DNA from: Crocinitomicaceae bacterium | GTDB taxonomy: Bacteria > Bacteroidota > Bacteroidia > Flavobacteriales_D > Crocinitomicaceae | Direction of reading: 5' to 3' | Assembly: GCA_017984635.1 (NCBI GenBank) | Contig: JAGNZC010000004.1 | Span: 41,872 to 105,871, forward strand | DNA: 64,000 nucleotides | In this document: positions 52,976-62,195 of the stretch, piece by piece | How the letters are laid out: each line of letters opens with the position of its first letter | Position numbering within the stretch: position 1 is the stretch's first letter | Translations under genes and position numbers: made by a program | Notes under the pieces: model-generated | Database searches by the model: none | Told to the model about the DNA's origin: nothing | Seen by the model: the letters and a program-made list of their open reading frames with translations, nothing else

Positions 52976-53005
52976 TAAAAAAATGGGATTCAATTTGAAC
53001 CCCAT
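52976..53005 (-). terminator. Terminator after yqeY, abutting the mtnB start codon
   Basis: On the minus strand ATGGGGTTC (53005-52997), a short loop, GAATCCCAT (52991-52983) with one mismatch forms the stem and a T8 run follows. The T run is followed by ATATG, so the mtnB ATG at 52974 begins within about 2 nt. It would end the dcw transcript or act as an attenuator for mtnB. Confidence 0.65.
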
Positions 53006-53013
53006 CGTATTAA

Positions 53014-53460
53014 TTAGTTGGCTAATGTTTCTTTTACGAGATTAGCAATGAGTTTACCGTCAGCTTTCCCAGCGAGTTTCCCAGATAAAACGCCCATTAC
53101 TTTTCCCATGTCTTGAGGTCCTGATGCCCCAACTTGTGCAATTGCTGCAACAACTTCGGCTCTCACTTCCTCTTCAGATAACATTTTTGGCAAATATTCT
53201 TCTAAAACTTTCGCTTGGAACAATTCATCTGCTGCTAAATCTTCGCGACCTTGCGTAACATAAATCTCATATGTTTCCATGCGTTGCTTGTGCAATTTAA
53301 CAATGATTTTTACTGCCGTTTCATCTGAAGCTTCCCCATTTCCAGAAGTAGCTTCTAATAATAGTTTAGATTTAATGTCACGTAAAACAGCTAATTTATC
53401 TTTGTCTTTCGCTAACATTGCCGTTTTAATGGCTGCATTAATTTGCTCTGTAAAACTCAT
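53014..53460 (-). CDS. GatB/YqeY domain protein
   Basis: 148 residues. The family pattern is TEQINAAIKTAMLAKDKDKLAVLRDIKSKLL near the start, EEYLPKMLSEEEVRAEV in the middle, and GASGPQDMGKVMGVLSGKLAGKADGKLIANLVKETL at the end. The YqeY domain resembles the tail of GatB and probably binds tRNA, but the cellular role is unclear. It overlaps ftsZ by 1 nt and is the last dcw-linked gene before the terminator. Confidence 0.92.
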   Translation of the reverse strand: MSFTEQINAAIKTAMLAKDKDKLAVLRDIKSKLLLEATSGNGEASDETAVKIIVKLHKQRMETYEIYVTQGREDLAADELFQAKVLEEYLPKMLSEEEVRAEVVAAIAQVGASGPQDMGKVMGVLSGKLAGKADGKLIANLVKETLAN

Positions 53461-55022
53461 CAGTCTACGTTATCGTGTAAAAAATTATTATTTCTAATTA
53501 CTGCTTCACCATTTTCATTCATTGCAACACCGAATCGGCTAATTGGTTCTTCTGTACTTCTCAATGATTGATCTAAATTGATGTTTCTTCTAACAAATGC
53601 AGGCTCATTTTCATATTCTGCAATGCCATCTGCTTTTTTCAATTTAGCGGTGAATTCTTGTATTTTAGATAAACGTTCTTGTGTTCTTCTTTGTTGATCT
53701 TCAGGAGATAAAATTGTTTTAGAAACAACATTTTCTAAACTAACTTTTTCTTCTACTTTATCTTCTAATAAATGGCGAACAATTTCTTCTCTTGGTTCTG
53801 AAACCTGAACCTGTTCTGCTTTAATTTCCCATTCTAATTCAGCTTTCACTTCCTGAATAATACGTTCGTTCACAACAGGTGCACTTTCAACTTCAGTTTT
53901 CAAAAATGGTTCACTTACTTCATTTACAACTGCTTTCACTTCAACCGCATTTGAAAATTCTGGTTGCTCAAAAGGATTTGATAATGGTGCTTTAATTTCA
54001 TTTCTTGGTTCAACTTCTAAGGTGCGCACCGTTCTTTCCGGTGCTTTCTCAAAACCCGTGATTGGGTTTGAATTAAATCCAGTTGCAATGATTGTTACAC
54101 TTAATTTATCTCCCAATGTTGCGTCATAACCGTGACCCCAAATAACATCTGCAGTAGATCCTGCTTCGTCTTGAATAAAGTCTGTTATTTCAGTGATTTC
54201 ATCCATCAATACTTCTTTATCTCCGTATGTGATGTTTAACAATACATATTGAGCTCCGCTGATGTCATTATCGTTTAACAATGGTGAATTTAATGCTTGA
54301 GAAACTGCAGTTAATGCTCTGCTTTCTCCTTCTGCTGCTGCGCTACCCATAATGGCAACACCGCTATCTTTCATTACTGTTTTCACATCGTTGAAATCAA
54401 CGTTGATTGCACCTGTAACAGCAATTACTTCAGCAATTCCTTTTGCAGCAGTAGTCAATACATCATCCGCTTGAGAGAATGCATTTCCAATGGTTAAATT
54501 ACCCGTCATTTCACGTAAACGCTCGTTGTTAATGATTAACAAAGTATCTACATTTTGACGCATTTTTTCTAAACCATCTTCTGCTTGTTGTCTTCTTTTT
54601 CTTCCTTCAAAGTTAAATGGAACCGTTACAATACCAACCGTTAAAATCCCCATTTCTTTTGCAACTTGCGCGATTACTGGAGCAGCACCTGTTCCTGTTC
54701 CACCACCTAAACCTGCTGTAACAAAAACCATTTTCGTGTTTTTGCTCAACACATCACGAATTTCGTCTATGTTTTCAATGGCTGCATTCATACCAATTTC
54801 AGGTAAAGCACCTGCACCACGTCCTTCAGTTAATGAAGGGCCAAGTTGAATTTTAAAAGGAACTGGAGAAATGTCCAATGCTTGACGATCCGTGTTACAT
54901 ACGATAAAGTCAACACCAATGATTCCTTGTCCATACATGTGGTTTACAGCATTGCTACCACCGCCTCCAACACCAATAACTTTGATGATTGAACTTGTGT
55001 CTTTTGGTAAATTGAATTCCAT
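53460..55022 (-). CDS. ftsZ: Cell division protein FtsZ
   Basis: 520 residues, longer than E. coli FtsZ (383), with a long variable C-terminal region (about 330-520) typical of Bacteroidota. The tubulin GTP-binding signature GGGTGTG is at about 106-112, with VIGVGGGGSNAVNHMY at the N-terminus and VDFNDVKTVM in the T7 region. It polymerises into the Z-ring. The N-terminal GTPase core is intact. It lies downstream of ftsA by 36 nt and overlaps yqeY by 1 nt. Confidence 0.98.
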   Translation of the reverse strand: MEFNLPKDTSSIIKVIGVGGGGSNAVNHMYGQGIIGVDFIVCNTDRQALDISPVPFKIQLGPSLTEGRGAGALPEIGMNAAIENIDEIRDVLSKNTKMVFVTAGLGGGTGTGAAPVIAQVAKEMGILTVGIVTVPFNFEGRKRRQQAEDGLEKMRQNVDTLLIINNERLREMTGNLTIGNAFSQADDVLTTAAKGIAEVIAVTGAINVDFNDVKTVMKDSGVAIMGSAAAEGESRALTAVSQALNSPLLNDNDISGAQYVLLNITYGDKEVLMDEITEITDFIQDEAGSTADVIWGHGYDATLGDKLSVTIIATGFNSNPITGFEKAPERTVRTLEVEPRNEIKAPLSNPFEQPEFSNAVEVKAVVNEVSEPFLKTEVESAPVVNERIIQEVKAELEWEIKAEQVQVSEPREEIVRHLLEDKVEEKVSLENVVSKTILSPEDQQRRTQERLSKIQEFTAKLKKADGIAEYENEPAFVRRNINLDQSLRSTEEPISRFGVAMNENGEAVIRNNNFLHDNVD

Positions 55023-55058
55023 TTTATTTATTTTAAAATTTGTTGTTGTTGTTTTGTT

Positions 55059-56369
55059 TTAATATTCGTCTTTTTCTTTGAAGAAATCAGTTCCAATTTT
55101 TAAAATTGAATCAAAGAATTTTCCTTTTGTTTTTTCCGGATTTGTAGCAACACTTCCTTCAGTAGTTGCTGCTTCTATTGGTTTATTTTCGTTTCTTCTT
55201 TCCAACGCTTCAAATCCTTTCAATACCAATCCAATTCCAGTTGAATAAATAGGACTTGTTAAATTTTCAATCGTATTGGTATTTGCTAAATGCTCTGTTG
55301 GATACCCTAATCGTGTATTCATTCCAGTAATGTATTCAAACAATTGAGTTACGTGTTTCATGTTTGCACCACCACCAGTAACTACAATACCTCCGATTAA
55401 TTTTTTGCTTAATCCTGAATTCAAGATTTCATAGTGTACCAAGTCGATGATTTCTTCCATTCTAGCTTGGATGATACTAGCTAAATTGCGCAATGTAATC
55501 TCTTTTGCATCATGCCCTCTTAAGCCAGGAATACAAACGACTTCATTTTCTTGACTTTCTGAAGCCAATGCTGAACCAAATTTCACTTTCAAAGCTTCAG
55601 CTTGACGTTTCATAATGGTACAACCTTCTTTGATGTCTTCTGTTATTACATTTCCACCAAAAGGAATTACAGCTGTATGGCGAATAATACCTTCATGGAA
55701 AATAGCAACATCTGTTGTTCCGCCACCGATATCTACCAATACAACTCCTGCTTCTTTTTCTTCTTCTGATAATACAGCTTCAGCAGAAGCAATTGGTTCT
55801 AATATAATTTGATCAACTGCAATGTTGGCACGCTCAACACATTTGCGGATATTCATTCCAGCTGCTACATCTCCAGTAATGATGTGGAAATTTGCTTCCA
55901 ATCTTCTTCCTGACATTCCGATTGGGTCTTTAATACCTTGTTCGTTGTCAATGATGTATTCTTGTGGAATTACAGTAATTATTTCTTCACCAGGACGCAT
56001 TACTAAACGATGCATATCGTCAATTAAAGCATCGATATCAATTTGAGAAATTTCATTTTCGACGTTAGCGCGCGTATGTGTTCCGCGGTTTTGAATGCTT
56101 TTAATGTGTTGACCAGCAATTCCAACGTTTACTACTTTTATGTTTAATTTTCCGTCACCAACAATGTTGTTTTCTGCTTCTTCAACTGCTGTTTGAATAG
56201 ATTGAACTGTTCGTTGAATGTTTGAAACAACACCACGCATCACTCCAAGAGATTCACTTGTACCCATCGATAAAATTTCAATCTTACCGTGTTCATTTTT
56301 TCTCCCTACGAAACAAGCAATTTTTGTCGTTCCAATATCAAGTCCAACTATTATTTTTGACATACTCAT
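55059..56369 (-). CDS. ftsA: Cell division protein FtsA
   Basis: A 436-residue actin-like ATPase that anchors FtsZ to the membrane. The ATP-binding motifs are GLDIGTTKIACFVG, VDIGGGTTDVAIF and GGIVVTGGGANMKH. The SHS2-like insert region has GISGQHIKS-like sequence near residue 85. The C-terminal end is charged (FDSILKIGTDFFKEKDEY) and may form the amphipathic membrane helix. It overlaps ftsQ by 4 nt. Confidence 0.97.
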   Translation of the reverse strand: MSMSKIIVGLDIGTTKIACFVGRKNEHGKIEILSMGTSESLGVMRGVVSNIQRTVQSIQTAVEEAENNIVGDGKLNIKVVNVGIAGQHIKSIQNRGTHTRANVENEISQIDIDALIDDMHRLVMRPGEEIITVIPQEYIIDNEQGIKDPIGMSGRRLEANFHIITGDVAAGMNIRKCVERANIAVDQIILEPIASAEAVLSEEEKEAGVVLVDIGGGTTDVAIFHEGIIRHTAVIPFGGNVITEDIKEGCTIMKRQAEALKVKFGSALASESQENEVVCIPGLRGHDAKEITLRNLASIIQARMEEIIDLVHYEILNSGLSKKLIGGIVVTGGGANMKHVTQLFEYITGMNTRLGYPTEHLANTNTIENLTSPIYSTGIGLVLKGFEALERRNENKPIEAATTEGSVATNPEKTKGKFFDSILKIGTDFFKEKDEY

Positions 56370-57187
56370 TGTTTATTTTCTTCTGTGTAACCATCAACTG
56401 TTTTACACACAATTTGATTTTTATATTTCAAACCTATCTCTTTGTACTTGTTCCATCCTTCAAAAGGAATGGCTTCTTTGTAAAAGATCTTTAATTTCTT
56501 AAATTTCTCACTTACTTCTTCTGCTGTTTTTGCAGAACCAAATATTATTTTTTGCCCGCCAATCAAAGGAATTAGAACAAAATCACCTTTCTTGTCATAG
56601 TGAATCTGCCCTATTAGTGCCCGCATTAATGGATCATTGCAAACATAATACGAAATTCGATAGATTTCATCTAGTTTTTGAATACTTTTCAAAAATTTGT
56701 TGTTAATAATTTCTTTTACATTTTTTGACGTAATTCGATCTTTTATGTTTCCAGTTACAACAACAACACGTGCAGTGTGTAAGTTGGACGCTTTCATGAT
56801 TACACCTTCTTCATCTAAGTAAAATGTTTCACCGTATTTGTTAAAAACACGCGCAATTGGTTTTCTAACTTTTACTTCTATTTTCCAAGTTGCTCCGATG
56901 TTTGTGAAAACTTTTGTTTCTTTCACTTCAGACATCGATCGAATGTACTTTTCAATACCGGAAATAGATAATCCTTTTTTGGTTTGACCATCAAAAATTA
57001 ACCGTTTTCTTTTTAATCGTGTATAGAGTTCATCTTCTGTTAAAAATGCATTTTCCCCGTCAACGTGAATTACAATGACAGGTTTAGCTACTGTTTTTTG
57101 TTCTTGTGCATTTCTAGCTAAGAAAAGCAGTGTAACAATAATGCCAAAGAAACACACCCAGGCAATCCGAATGAACCATTTTTTCAT
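56366..57187 (-). CDS. ftsQ: Cell division protein FtsQ
   Basis: 273 residues. One signal-anchor helix at about residues 7-24 (IAWVCFFGIIVTLLFLA) is followed by a POTRA-like/FtsQ domain (SISGIEKYIRSMSEVKETKVFTNIGATWKIEVKVRKPIARVF). FtsQ links cytoplasmic division proteins to FtsL/FtsB in the periplasm. The sequence is divergent, as usual for the family, so its place between murC and ftsA is part of the evidence. It overlaps both neighbours by 4 nt. Confidence 0.9.
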   Translation of the reverse strand: MKKWFIRIAWVCFFGIIVTLLFLARNAQEQKTVAKPVIVIHVDGENAFLTEDELYTRLKRKRLIFDGQTKKGLSISGIEKYIRSMSEVKETKVFTNIGATWKIEVKVRKPIARVFNKYGETFYLDEEGVIMKASNLHTARVVVVTGNIKDRITSKNVKEIINNKFLKSIQKLDEIYRISYYVCNDPLMRALIGQIHYDKKGDFVLIPLIGGQKIIFGSAKTAEEVSEKFKKLKIFYKEAIPFEGWNKYKEIGLKYKNQIVCKTVDGYTEENKQ

Positions 57188-58563
57188 GATAATGCATTTT
57201 TTAAAGGTTCAACAATTCGATCAATATCTCCTGCTCCTATTGTAAGGATTATACCTTCGTCTATTTTTGATAAATATTCTAAGGTTGCTGTTGCATCTAA
57301 TAACTTTTTGTTTTCTAGTGTTATTTTCTCTAGCAATACGTTACTTGTAATCCCTTCAATTGGTAATTCTCGCGCAGGATAAATTGGCAATAAGATTAAT
57401 TCATCCAATTGACTTAATTCTGAAGCGAATGCATCAAAAAAGTCTCTCGTTCTACTGAATAAATGTGGTTGAAATGCCCCAATTATTTTCTTCGTTGGAT
57501 ATAACATTCTAACCGAAGAAATCAATGCATTTAATTCTGTAGGATGATGCGCATAATCATCAATATAGACAAGATTTGTACTTTTAACTTGGTATTCAAA
57601 TCTTCGTTTAACACCTTTGAAACTGGCTAATCCAGATCGAATTTCTTGTTCGGAAACACCTAAAAAGGTTAACAACGCAACACAAGCTAGTGCGTTTTCT
57701 GCATTGTGAATCCCTGGGATATTTAATTCTACCGCCTTCCAAAAACTATTTTTTGTAACAATGTCCATTAAAAATTTCCCATTTTCAAAACGTACATTTT
57801 CTCCTATAAAATCTGCCGTTTTTGAATGAATGGCGTACCTTATTTTATGCGCTTTTGTAGGTAAATCCAAGCCTTCTTTTTCGACTAAACATCCATTTGG
57901 ATGAATCAGCGCGGTGTATTTTTGGAATCCTTCTAAAAAGTGATTTTTATCACCGTAAATATCTAAATGATCTGGATCGGTTGATGTAACAATCGACGCA
58001 AACGGACTCAATTGTAAAAACGAGCGGTCAAATTCATCAGCTTCAATGACTGTGTATTTACTGTTTTCGTTTAGCAATAAATTCGATTCAAAATTAGTTG
58101 CAATTCCTCCTAAAAACGCATTGCATTTTTCTGATGATTGATTCATGATGTGCGCCAACATAGAGCTTGTTGTCGTTTTTCCATGTGTACCAGCAACGCC
58201 TAATCCTAATGAATGGCGTGTCAATAAACCCAAAACTTCTGATCGTTTTAGCAAGATAGATTGATGTTCTTTGAAAAAGCACAATTCGCCCATATTTTTG
58301 GGAATCGCTGGAGTGTATACAATTAAAGTCGATTCAATTTCATGAAACTCATCGCCAATTTGATCACCTTTATCTTCAAAATGAATGGAAATCCCTTCTG
58401 CTATTAATTTAGACGTTAATTCAGAAGGCGTTTTATCATAACCGCTCACGTGTAAGCCAATCGACTTAAAATAACGTGCCAATGCAGACATGCCAATTCC
58501 ACCTATCCCGATGAAATAGACGCGTTTAAATTGACTTATTTTAAGTTGTTCAAATGGATTCAT
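57184..58563 (-). CDS. murC: UDP-N-acetylmuramate-L-alanine ligase
   Basis: 459 residues. The UDP-binding start is YFIGIGGIGMSALARYF, the ATP-binding loop is GVAGTHGKTTTSSMLAH, and the C-terminal domain has IDDYAHHPTEL and AFQPHLFSRTRDF. It adds L-alanine to UDP-MurNAc, the first peptide step of peptidoglycan precursor synthesis. It overlaps murG and ftsQ by 4 nt. Confidence 0.98.
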   Translation of the reverse strand: MNPFEQLKISQFKRVYFIGIGGIGMSALARYFKSIGLHVSGYDKTPSELTSKLIAEGISIHFEDKGDQIGDEFHEIESTLIVYTPAIPKNMGELCFFKEHQSILLKRSEVLGLLTRHSLGLGVAGTHGKTTTSSMLAHIMNQSSEKCNAFLGGIATNFESNLLLNENSKYTVIEADEFDRSFLQLSPFASIVTSTDPDHLDIYGDKNHFLEGFQKYTALIHPNGCLVEKEGLDLPTKAHKIRYAIHSKTADFIGENVRFENGKFLMDIVTKNSFWKAVELNIPGIHNAENALACVALLTFLGVSEQEIRSGLASFKGVKRRFEYQVKSTNLVYIDDYAHHPTELNALISSVRMLYPTKKIIGAFQPHLFSRTRDFFDAFASELSQLDELILLPIYPARELPIEGITSNVLLEKITLENKKLLDATATLEYLSKIDEGIILTIGAGDIDRIVEPLKNALS

Positions 58564-59666
58564 TTTGTAGGTATACTATTTTCGATTACGGTTACGATGT
58601 CTTCTGTTGCAGATGGTTTTCCTAATTTATGTAAAGCTTTGGAAAGTTCGAGCTGTTTTATTTCGTTTTCAAATAATGAAATTACTGCTGGTATTAACTC
58701 TGTATGTGCCGCGCTGTCTTTTACTAAAATGGCTGCGTTTACATCCACTAATGCCATGGCATTTTTAGTTTGATGGTCTTCTGCTACATTTGGAGAAGGA
58801 ACGAGTATAATTGGTTTTTGAACTAAGCATAATTCAGAAACTGAAATAGCTCCAGCTCTTGAAATGATACAATCAGCTGCAGCATATGCTAAATCCATTC
58901 GATCAATAAATTGCATGACGTTAACACCTTTCATGTCTTTAGCTTGACAAGCTGAGGTTATTTGATCAAAATAAATTTTCCCTGTTTGCCAGATTACTTG
59001 AATTCCTTTATCTTGTAATAAGGCAAGGTCTTTTAATAAAGCGTTATTGAGTGTTCGCGCGCCTAAACTTCCACCAATTACTAAAACAGTTTTTTTAGCA
59101 CTTTCTAATCCATAAAAAGTTAGTGCTGCTTCTTTTTTACCTTCAATTTCAACCATTTCTTTTCGAACGGGATTGCCGGTAAGTGTAATTTTATCTTTTG
59201 GAAAAAACGCTTCTAAACCAGGATATGCAGCGCAAATAGCCGTGACTTTTTTCGCTAATATTTTATTCGTTTTCCCTGGAAATGAATTTTGTTCTTGAAT
59301 AACTGTTGGGATATTCAAAAGTGTTGCAATTTTTAGGGTAGGACCACTTGCATAGCCCCCAACACCAATCACTACTTGCGGTTTAAATCGTTTGATTAAC
59401 AAAAAAGCCTTCAATAAACTTTTCATTAATTTAAAAGGTAAACTAAAATTAGAAAGCGTTAATTTTCGTTGAAAACCAACAATTGGTAAACCTTCTATTT
59501 TATAGCCTGCAGCTGGAACTTTTTCCATTTCCATTTTTCCGATTGCACCAACAAATAAAATGGATACAGCAGGATTTCTGCGTTTAATTTCATTGGCAAT
59601 AGCAATCGCTGGAAAAATATGTCCTCCAGTTCCACCACCCGATATTATTACTCGTTCTAATTTCAT
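58560..59666 (-). CDS. murG: UDP-GlcNAc:lipid I N-acetylglucosaminyltransferase
   Basis: 368 residues. GGGTGGHIFPAIAIANE is the N-terminal signature, with GVGGYASGPTLKIATLL, PVRKEM, GGSLGARTLNNAL and the C-terminal SRAGAISVSELCLVQKPIILVPSPNVAEDHQTKNA. It makes lipid II on the inner membrane face. It overlaps ftsW and murC by 4 nt each. Confidence 0.98.
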   Translation of the reverse strand: MKLERVIISGGGTGGHIFPAIAIANEIKRRNPAVSILFVGAIGKMEMEKVPAAGYKIEGLPIVGFQRKLTLSNFSLPFKLMKSLLKAFLLIKRFKPQVVIGVGGYASGPTLKIATLLNIPTVIQEQNSFPGKTNKILAKKVTAICAAYPGLEAFFPKDKITLTGNPVRKEMVEIEGKKEAALTFYGLESAKKTVLVIGGSLGARTLNNALLKDLALLQDKGIQVIWQTGKIYFDQITSACQAKDMKGVNVMQFIDRMDLAYAAADCIISRAGAISVSELCLVQKPIILVPSPNVAEDHQTKNAMALVDVNAAILVKDSAAHTELIPAVISLFENEIKQLELSKALHKLGKPSATEDIVTVIENSIPTK

Positions 59667-60829
59667 GCGATTTCTTCATTATTTTGGTCATTCGCAGCTT
59701 TTTCTTGTCGGTAAGCAAAACTTTGAACAACACCTAATCCAACACATGTCATAATCAAGGCAGAACCTCCCATTGCTAAAAGCGGCATATTTTGACCAGT
59801 TACAGGGAATACACCTGTACAAACTAGCATGTTAACAGATGCTTGCGTTAACAACAAGATTCCAATTCCGATACTTGCATACGTTTCAAATAATCGATCT
59901 GATTTAACACCAATTTTAAATATTCTAAACAACAAAATTAAATAACCTAAAACAAGTACAATTGCGAAAATCGACCCAAATTCTTCCACAAAACTTGCGT
60001 AGTAAAAATCTGCGTACGCTTCAGGTAAATATTCTTTTAATTTACCATCTCCAACTCCTTCGCCAAAGACGGAACCATTATAAATCGCTAATTCAGCATT
60101 GAGTGCTTGGGCATTGGATAACACATCTGTTTGATCACTCATTTTATTTGCAATTCTATTTTCCCATGTCTCATAACGTGGAAAAATATTCGCTTCTGGG
60201 AATGTTTTATGTGCTACAATAACGATTCCAAAAAGGGCTAGAACAGTTGCTATACTGAGTGTCGTTTTTACAAATGATACTTTCCCAATATAAAAGAGCG
60301 AAAGGCAAATAAGAAAAAGGAGTGCCGCTGTCGAGAAATTATCTTTTACAATCAATCCACATATAATTGCAACAGGGCCAAAAACAGGTATATAACCATT
60401 CCACCAATCTTTGTATTGTCCTTTCTTTTTGACCATCATTCGAGCTAAATAAACAATCAATGCATATTTCGCAAAATCCGAAGATTGGAAGGTTAATCCT
60501 ACAAAAGGAATACGAATCCATCTTCCTGCATCGTTTACTTTGGCACCAAAAAATAAGGTAAAAATCAATAATCCAATGGCTATTACAAAAGCAAATCGTG
60601 AAAATTGATAAATAGTTTTTGCTTCTTTTTTATGTATCCAATACATCAATGCAAAACCTATGACAACATATAATAAATGTTTTGACAAATATTTTACAGG
60701 AGTACCGCCTTCTATTTTCACCAAAATTGGCACAAAACTGTACACACTCACCAAAGAGAATGCAAGCATCAACAAACTTATAATCCATATAACTTTGTCG
60801 CCTTTGAGGTATGTTAAATATTTTCTCAT
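59663..60829 (-). CDS. ftsW: Peptidoglycan glycosyltransferase FtsW (SEDS family)
   Basis: 388 residues with about ten membrane helices. Family motifs are GLTFQSSDFAKYALIVYLARM, PEAYADFYYASFVEEFGSIFAIVLVLGYLILLFRIF and FPVTGQNMPLLAMGGSALIMTCVGLGVV. SEDS proteins polymerise glycan at the septum with a partner PBP (FtsI, outside this window). Its position between murD and murG is standard and separates it from RodA. Confidence 0.95.
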   Translation of the reverse strand: MRKYLTYLKGDKVIWIISLLMLAFSLVSVYSFVPILVKIEGGTPVKYLSKHLLYVVIGFALMYWIHKKEAKTIYQFSRFAFVIAIGLLIFTLFFGAKVNDAGRWIRIPFVGLTFQSSDFAKYALIVYLARMMVKKKGQYKDWWNGYIPVFGPVAIICGLIVKDNFSTAALLFLICLSLFYIGKVSFVKTTLSIATVLALFGIVIVAHKTFPEANIFPRYETWENRIANKMSDQTDVLSNAQALNAELAIYNGSVFGEGVGDGKLKEYLPEAYADFYYASFVEEFGSIFAIVLVLGYLILLFRIFKIGVKSDRLFETYASIGIGILLLTQASVNMLVCTGVFPVTGQNMPLLAMGGSALIMTCVGLGVVQSFAYRQEKAANDQNNEEIA

Positions 60830-60848
60830 GAGTTGCCTTTACAAAAGC

Positions 60849-62192
60849 TTACAATGATTTTACAGCTGTTTTAAATTGATTCCCACGATCTTCGTAGTTT
60901 TCAAATAAATCAAAACTAGCGCAAGCTGGAGAAAGCAATACACTTTCATCTTTTTTAGCGATACGGTAACCATATGCAACAGCTTCCATAGCAGAACGTG
61001 CTTCAACAATTGTATCTACCACTCCTGTAAAAGATTCAATCAATTTTTGATTGTCAACGCCTAAACAAATGATTGCTTTAACTTTTTCACGCACAAGATC
61101 GTGTAACTCACTGTAATCATTTCCTTTATCAACACCACCAACGATCCATACTGTTGGTTTGTCCATACTTTCTAATGCAAACCAAGTTGAGTTGACATTC
61201 GTAGCTTTTGAATCGTTAATGAATTCAATGCCATGTACTTTTGCGACAAATTCAAGTCGGTGTTCTACATTGACAAAATCTTCCAAACTTTCTCGTACAA
61301 CATCTTTTCTAATTTCTAGAATTCGCGACGCGATACCCGACGCCAACGAATTTTGGGTGTTGTGCTTCCCTTTTAATGCTAAATCGTGGATTGACATAGT
61401 AAATTGTTTTTTTATGTTTATTGTTATTTGTTGTTTGCTTGCGAATCCTCCAAGTTCTACCTCGTTTGTAAGTGAAAATGGAGCGAGTTGTGCTGAAATT
61501 GTTCGTTTAGCAACTTCAGCTGCTATAATCGGATCGTCTAAATTGTAGATGAACCAATCAGTTGCGGTTTGATTGTTTGTTATTCTAAATTTTGAATCGG
61601 TATAATTTTGCATATTATACGCATAGCGATCTAAATGATCAGGTGTTATATTCATTAAAATGGCAATGTCTGCTCTAAAGTCAAACATATCATCTAATTG
61701 AAAAGAGCTTAATTCTAGTACATACCAATCAAACTCGTTTTCTGCAACTTGCTTTGCATAACTTTGACCGATATTTCCTGCTAATCCAACATTGATTCCT
61801 GCCTTTTTAAGAATGTGGTAGGTCAATAATGTTGTTGTTGTTTTGCCATTACTTCCCGTGATACAAATTGTTTTTGCAGTTGAGAAATACCCTGCAAATT
61901 CAATCTCAGAAATGATTTTGGTATTTTGTGCGCGTAATTTTTTTATTAAAGGTGCTTTTTCTGGAATTCCAGGTGACTTGATTATTAAGTCTGCTTTTAA
62001 AATTCTTTCTTCAGAATGTTTACCTTCTTCCCATTCAAAACCACGTTCATTCAATTCTTCTTTAAAAGCATTTTTAATTTGTCCAAAATCTGATACAAAT
62101 ACATTCGCCCCCATTTTAGTTGCTAAAATAGCTGCGCCGATACCGCTTTCGCCAGCACCCAGAATAATGATATTTTGACCTTTAATTTGCAC
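60849..62192 (-). CDS. murD: UDP-N-acetylmuramoylalanine-D-glutamate ligase
   Basis: 447 residues. The N-terminal IIILGAGESGIGAAILATKMG, the ATP loop CITGSNGKTTTTLLTYHIL, and the C-terminal NDSKATNVNSTWFALESM and IVGGVDKGNDYSEL are MurD signatures. It adds D-glutamate to UDP-MurNAc-L-Ala. It is 3 nt after mraY and 19 nt before ftsW, in one transcript. Confidence 0.98.
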   Translation of the reverse strand: MQIKGQNIIILGAGESGIGAAILATKMGANVFVSDFGQIKNAFKEELNERGFEWEEGKHSEERILKADLIIKSPGIPEKAPLIKKLRAQNTKIISEIEFAGYFSTAKTICITGSNGKTTTTLLTYHILKKAGINVGLAGNIGQSYAKQVAENEFDWYVLELSSFQLDDMFDFRADIAILMNITPDHLDRYAYNMQNYTDSKFRITNNQTATDWFIYNLDDPIIAAEVAKRTISAQLAPFSLTNEVELGGFASKQQITINIKKQFTMSIHDLALKGKHNTQNSLASGIASRILEIRKDVVRESLEDFVNVEHRLEFVAKVHGIEFINDSKATNVNSTWFALESMDKPTVWIVGGVDKGNDYSELHDLVREKVKAIICLGVDNQKLIESFTGVVDTIVEARSAMEAVAYGYRIAKKDESVLLSPACASFDLFENYEDRGNQFKTAVKSL

Positions 62193-62195
62193 GAA

